A stretch of 5,972 bases of DNA from Alphaproteobacteria bacterium (GTDB lineage Bacteria; Pseudomonadota; Alphaproteobacteria; ATCC43930; CGMCC-115725), in NCBI GenBank assembly GCA_005888425.1, contig VAZF01000188.1:1-5972 (forward strand), given 5' to 3'. Made by a program: the position numbers and the translations under genes. The notes under the pieces were generated by a model that saw only the letters and a list, made by a program, of their open reading frames with translations, searched no databases and was not told the origin of the DNA. Positions 5,795-5,972 of the stretch are shown in pieces. The number at the start of each line of letters is the position of its first letter. The stretch's first letter is position 1.

Positions 5795-5972
5795 TCAGGC
5801 CATCGCGTTGCGCATGTCGCGCACGCTGTCATGGTTCATCTTAACTTCGCGGTACTGCTTGCCGATCATGGTGCGCACATCGGCCGGCAGATCCTGCTGC
5901 AACGCCTCCTCATAGGCCCGCTTGGCTGCATCCTCACCGCGTTCGCACTCGTCGAGGATGGCATGTTCGTCC
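5795..5972 (-). CDS. PA2169-family four-helix-bundle protein (DUF2383), N-terminus outside the window
   Basis: The C-terminal 58 residues are present, ending at the TGA at 5795-5797. The fragment reads DEHAILDECERGEDAAKRAY, then EEALQQDLPADVRTMIGKQY, then a tail REVKMNHDSVRDMRNAMA. The ERGED-A---Y--AL---LP--VR-----Q---VK--HD-VR-LR pattern is what I associate with DUF2383 (PA2169 family), small ferritin-like four-helix proteins of unknown function that are common in proteobacteria and often stress-related. The fragment is nearly all helix-forming and rich in Glu, Asp, Arg and Lys, as expected for the last two helices of the bundle. It lies on the same strand as nudC, 64 nt upstream of it, separated by the inverted repeats, so it may be a separate transcription unit. 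Confidence 0.8.
   Translation of the reverse strand, partial: DEHAILDECERGEDAAKRAYEEALQQDLPADVRTMIGKQYREVKMNHDSVRDMRNAMA

Noticed and set aside
1..5972. A defence system, mobile element, CRISPR array or other new multi-gene system
   Set aside because: I saw no transposase, integrase, nuclease, toxin-antitoxin pair, direct-repeat array or flanking terminal repeats. The intact genes belong to recognisable metabolic or housekeeping families.

Overview
The window is high-GC DNA packed with genes and looks like a chromosome segment of an alphaproteobacterium, probably Hyphomicrobiales (the Bradyrhizobium/Xanthobacteraceae type). I infer this from base composition, tight spacing and gene families: a PA2169/DUF2383 protein, a long NudC, orphan ModA-like binding proteins and a GMC dehydrogenase. 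I see no tRNA, rRNA, insertion sequence, CRISPR array or phage gene.

Right block, all on the minus strand and read right to left. It starts with the C-terminal end of a DUF2383 four-helix-bundle protein, cut by the window edge at 5972. A 64-nt gap with overlapping inverted repeats follows. Then comes a likely operon: nudC (NADH pyrophosphatase / NAD-cap hydrolase), two tandem ModA-like periplasmic binding proteins, and a short-chain dehydrogenase. Spacings in the operon are 20 nt, 35 nt and a 4-nt GTGA overlap. The first binding protein is a short paralogue that lacks the whole middle lobe of the fold (about 112 residues, in frame). The second is full length, but the residues that hold molybdate in E. 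coli ModA are replaced.

Middle: a small plus-strand cupin gene (2263-2649) converges on the dehydrogenase, and their last 21 bp overlap. It diverges from a GMC oxidoreductase gene across a 94-nt gap that holds a candidate promoter and an inverted repeat covering the cupin ribosome binding site.

Left block, minus strand: the GMC oxidoreductase gene (2168 to 611) is broken by an out-of-frame internal deletion of about 77 nt. Both halves are otherwise well conserved, so it is either a young pseudogene or an assembly fault. Downstream of it, and running off the left edge, is an HExxH protein whose motif spacing matches EpmC, the elongation factor P hydroxylase.

The right block looks like ordinary metabolic and housekeeping genes. 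I found no convincing new multi-gene system. The most unusual items are the single-lobe binding protein, the two internal deletions in one window, the EpmC-like protein and the competing hairpins in front of nudC.
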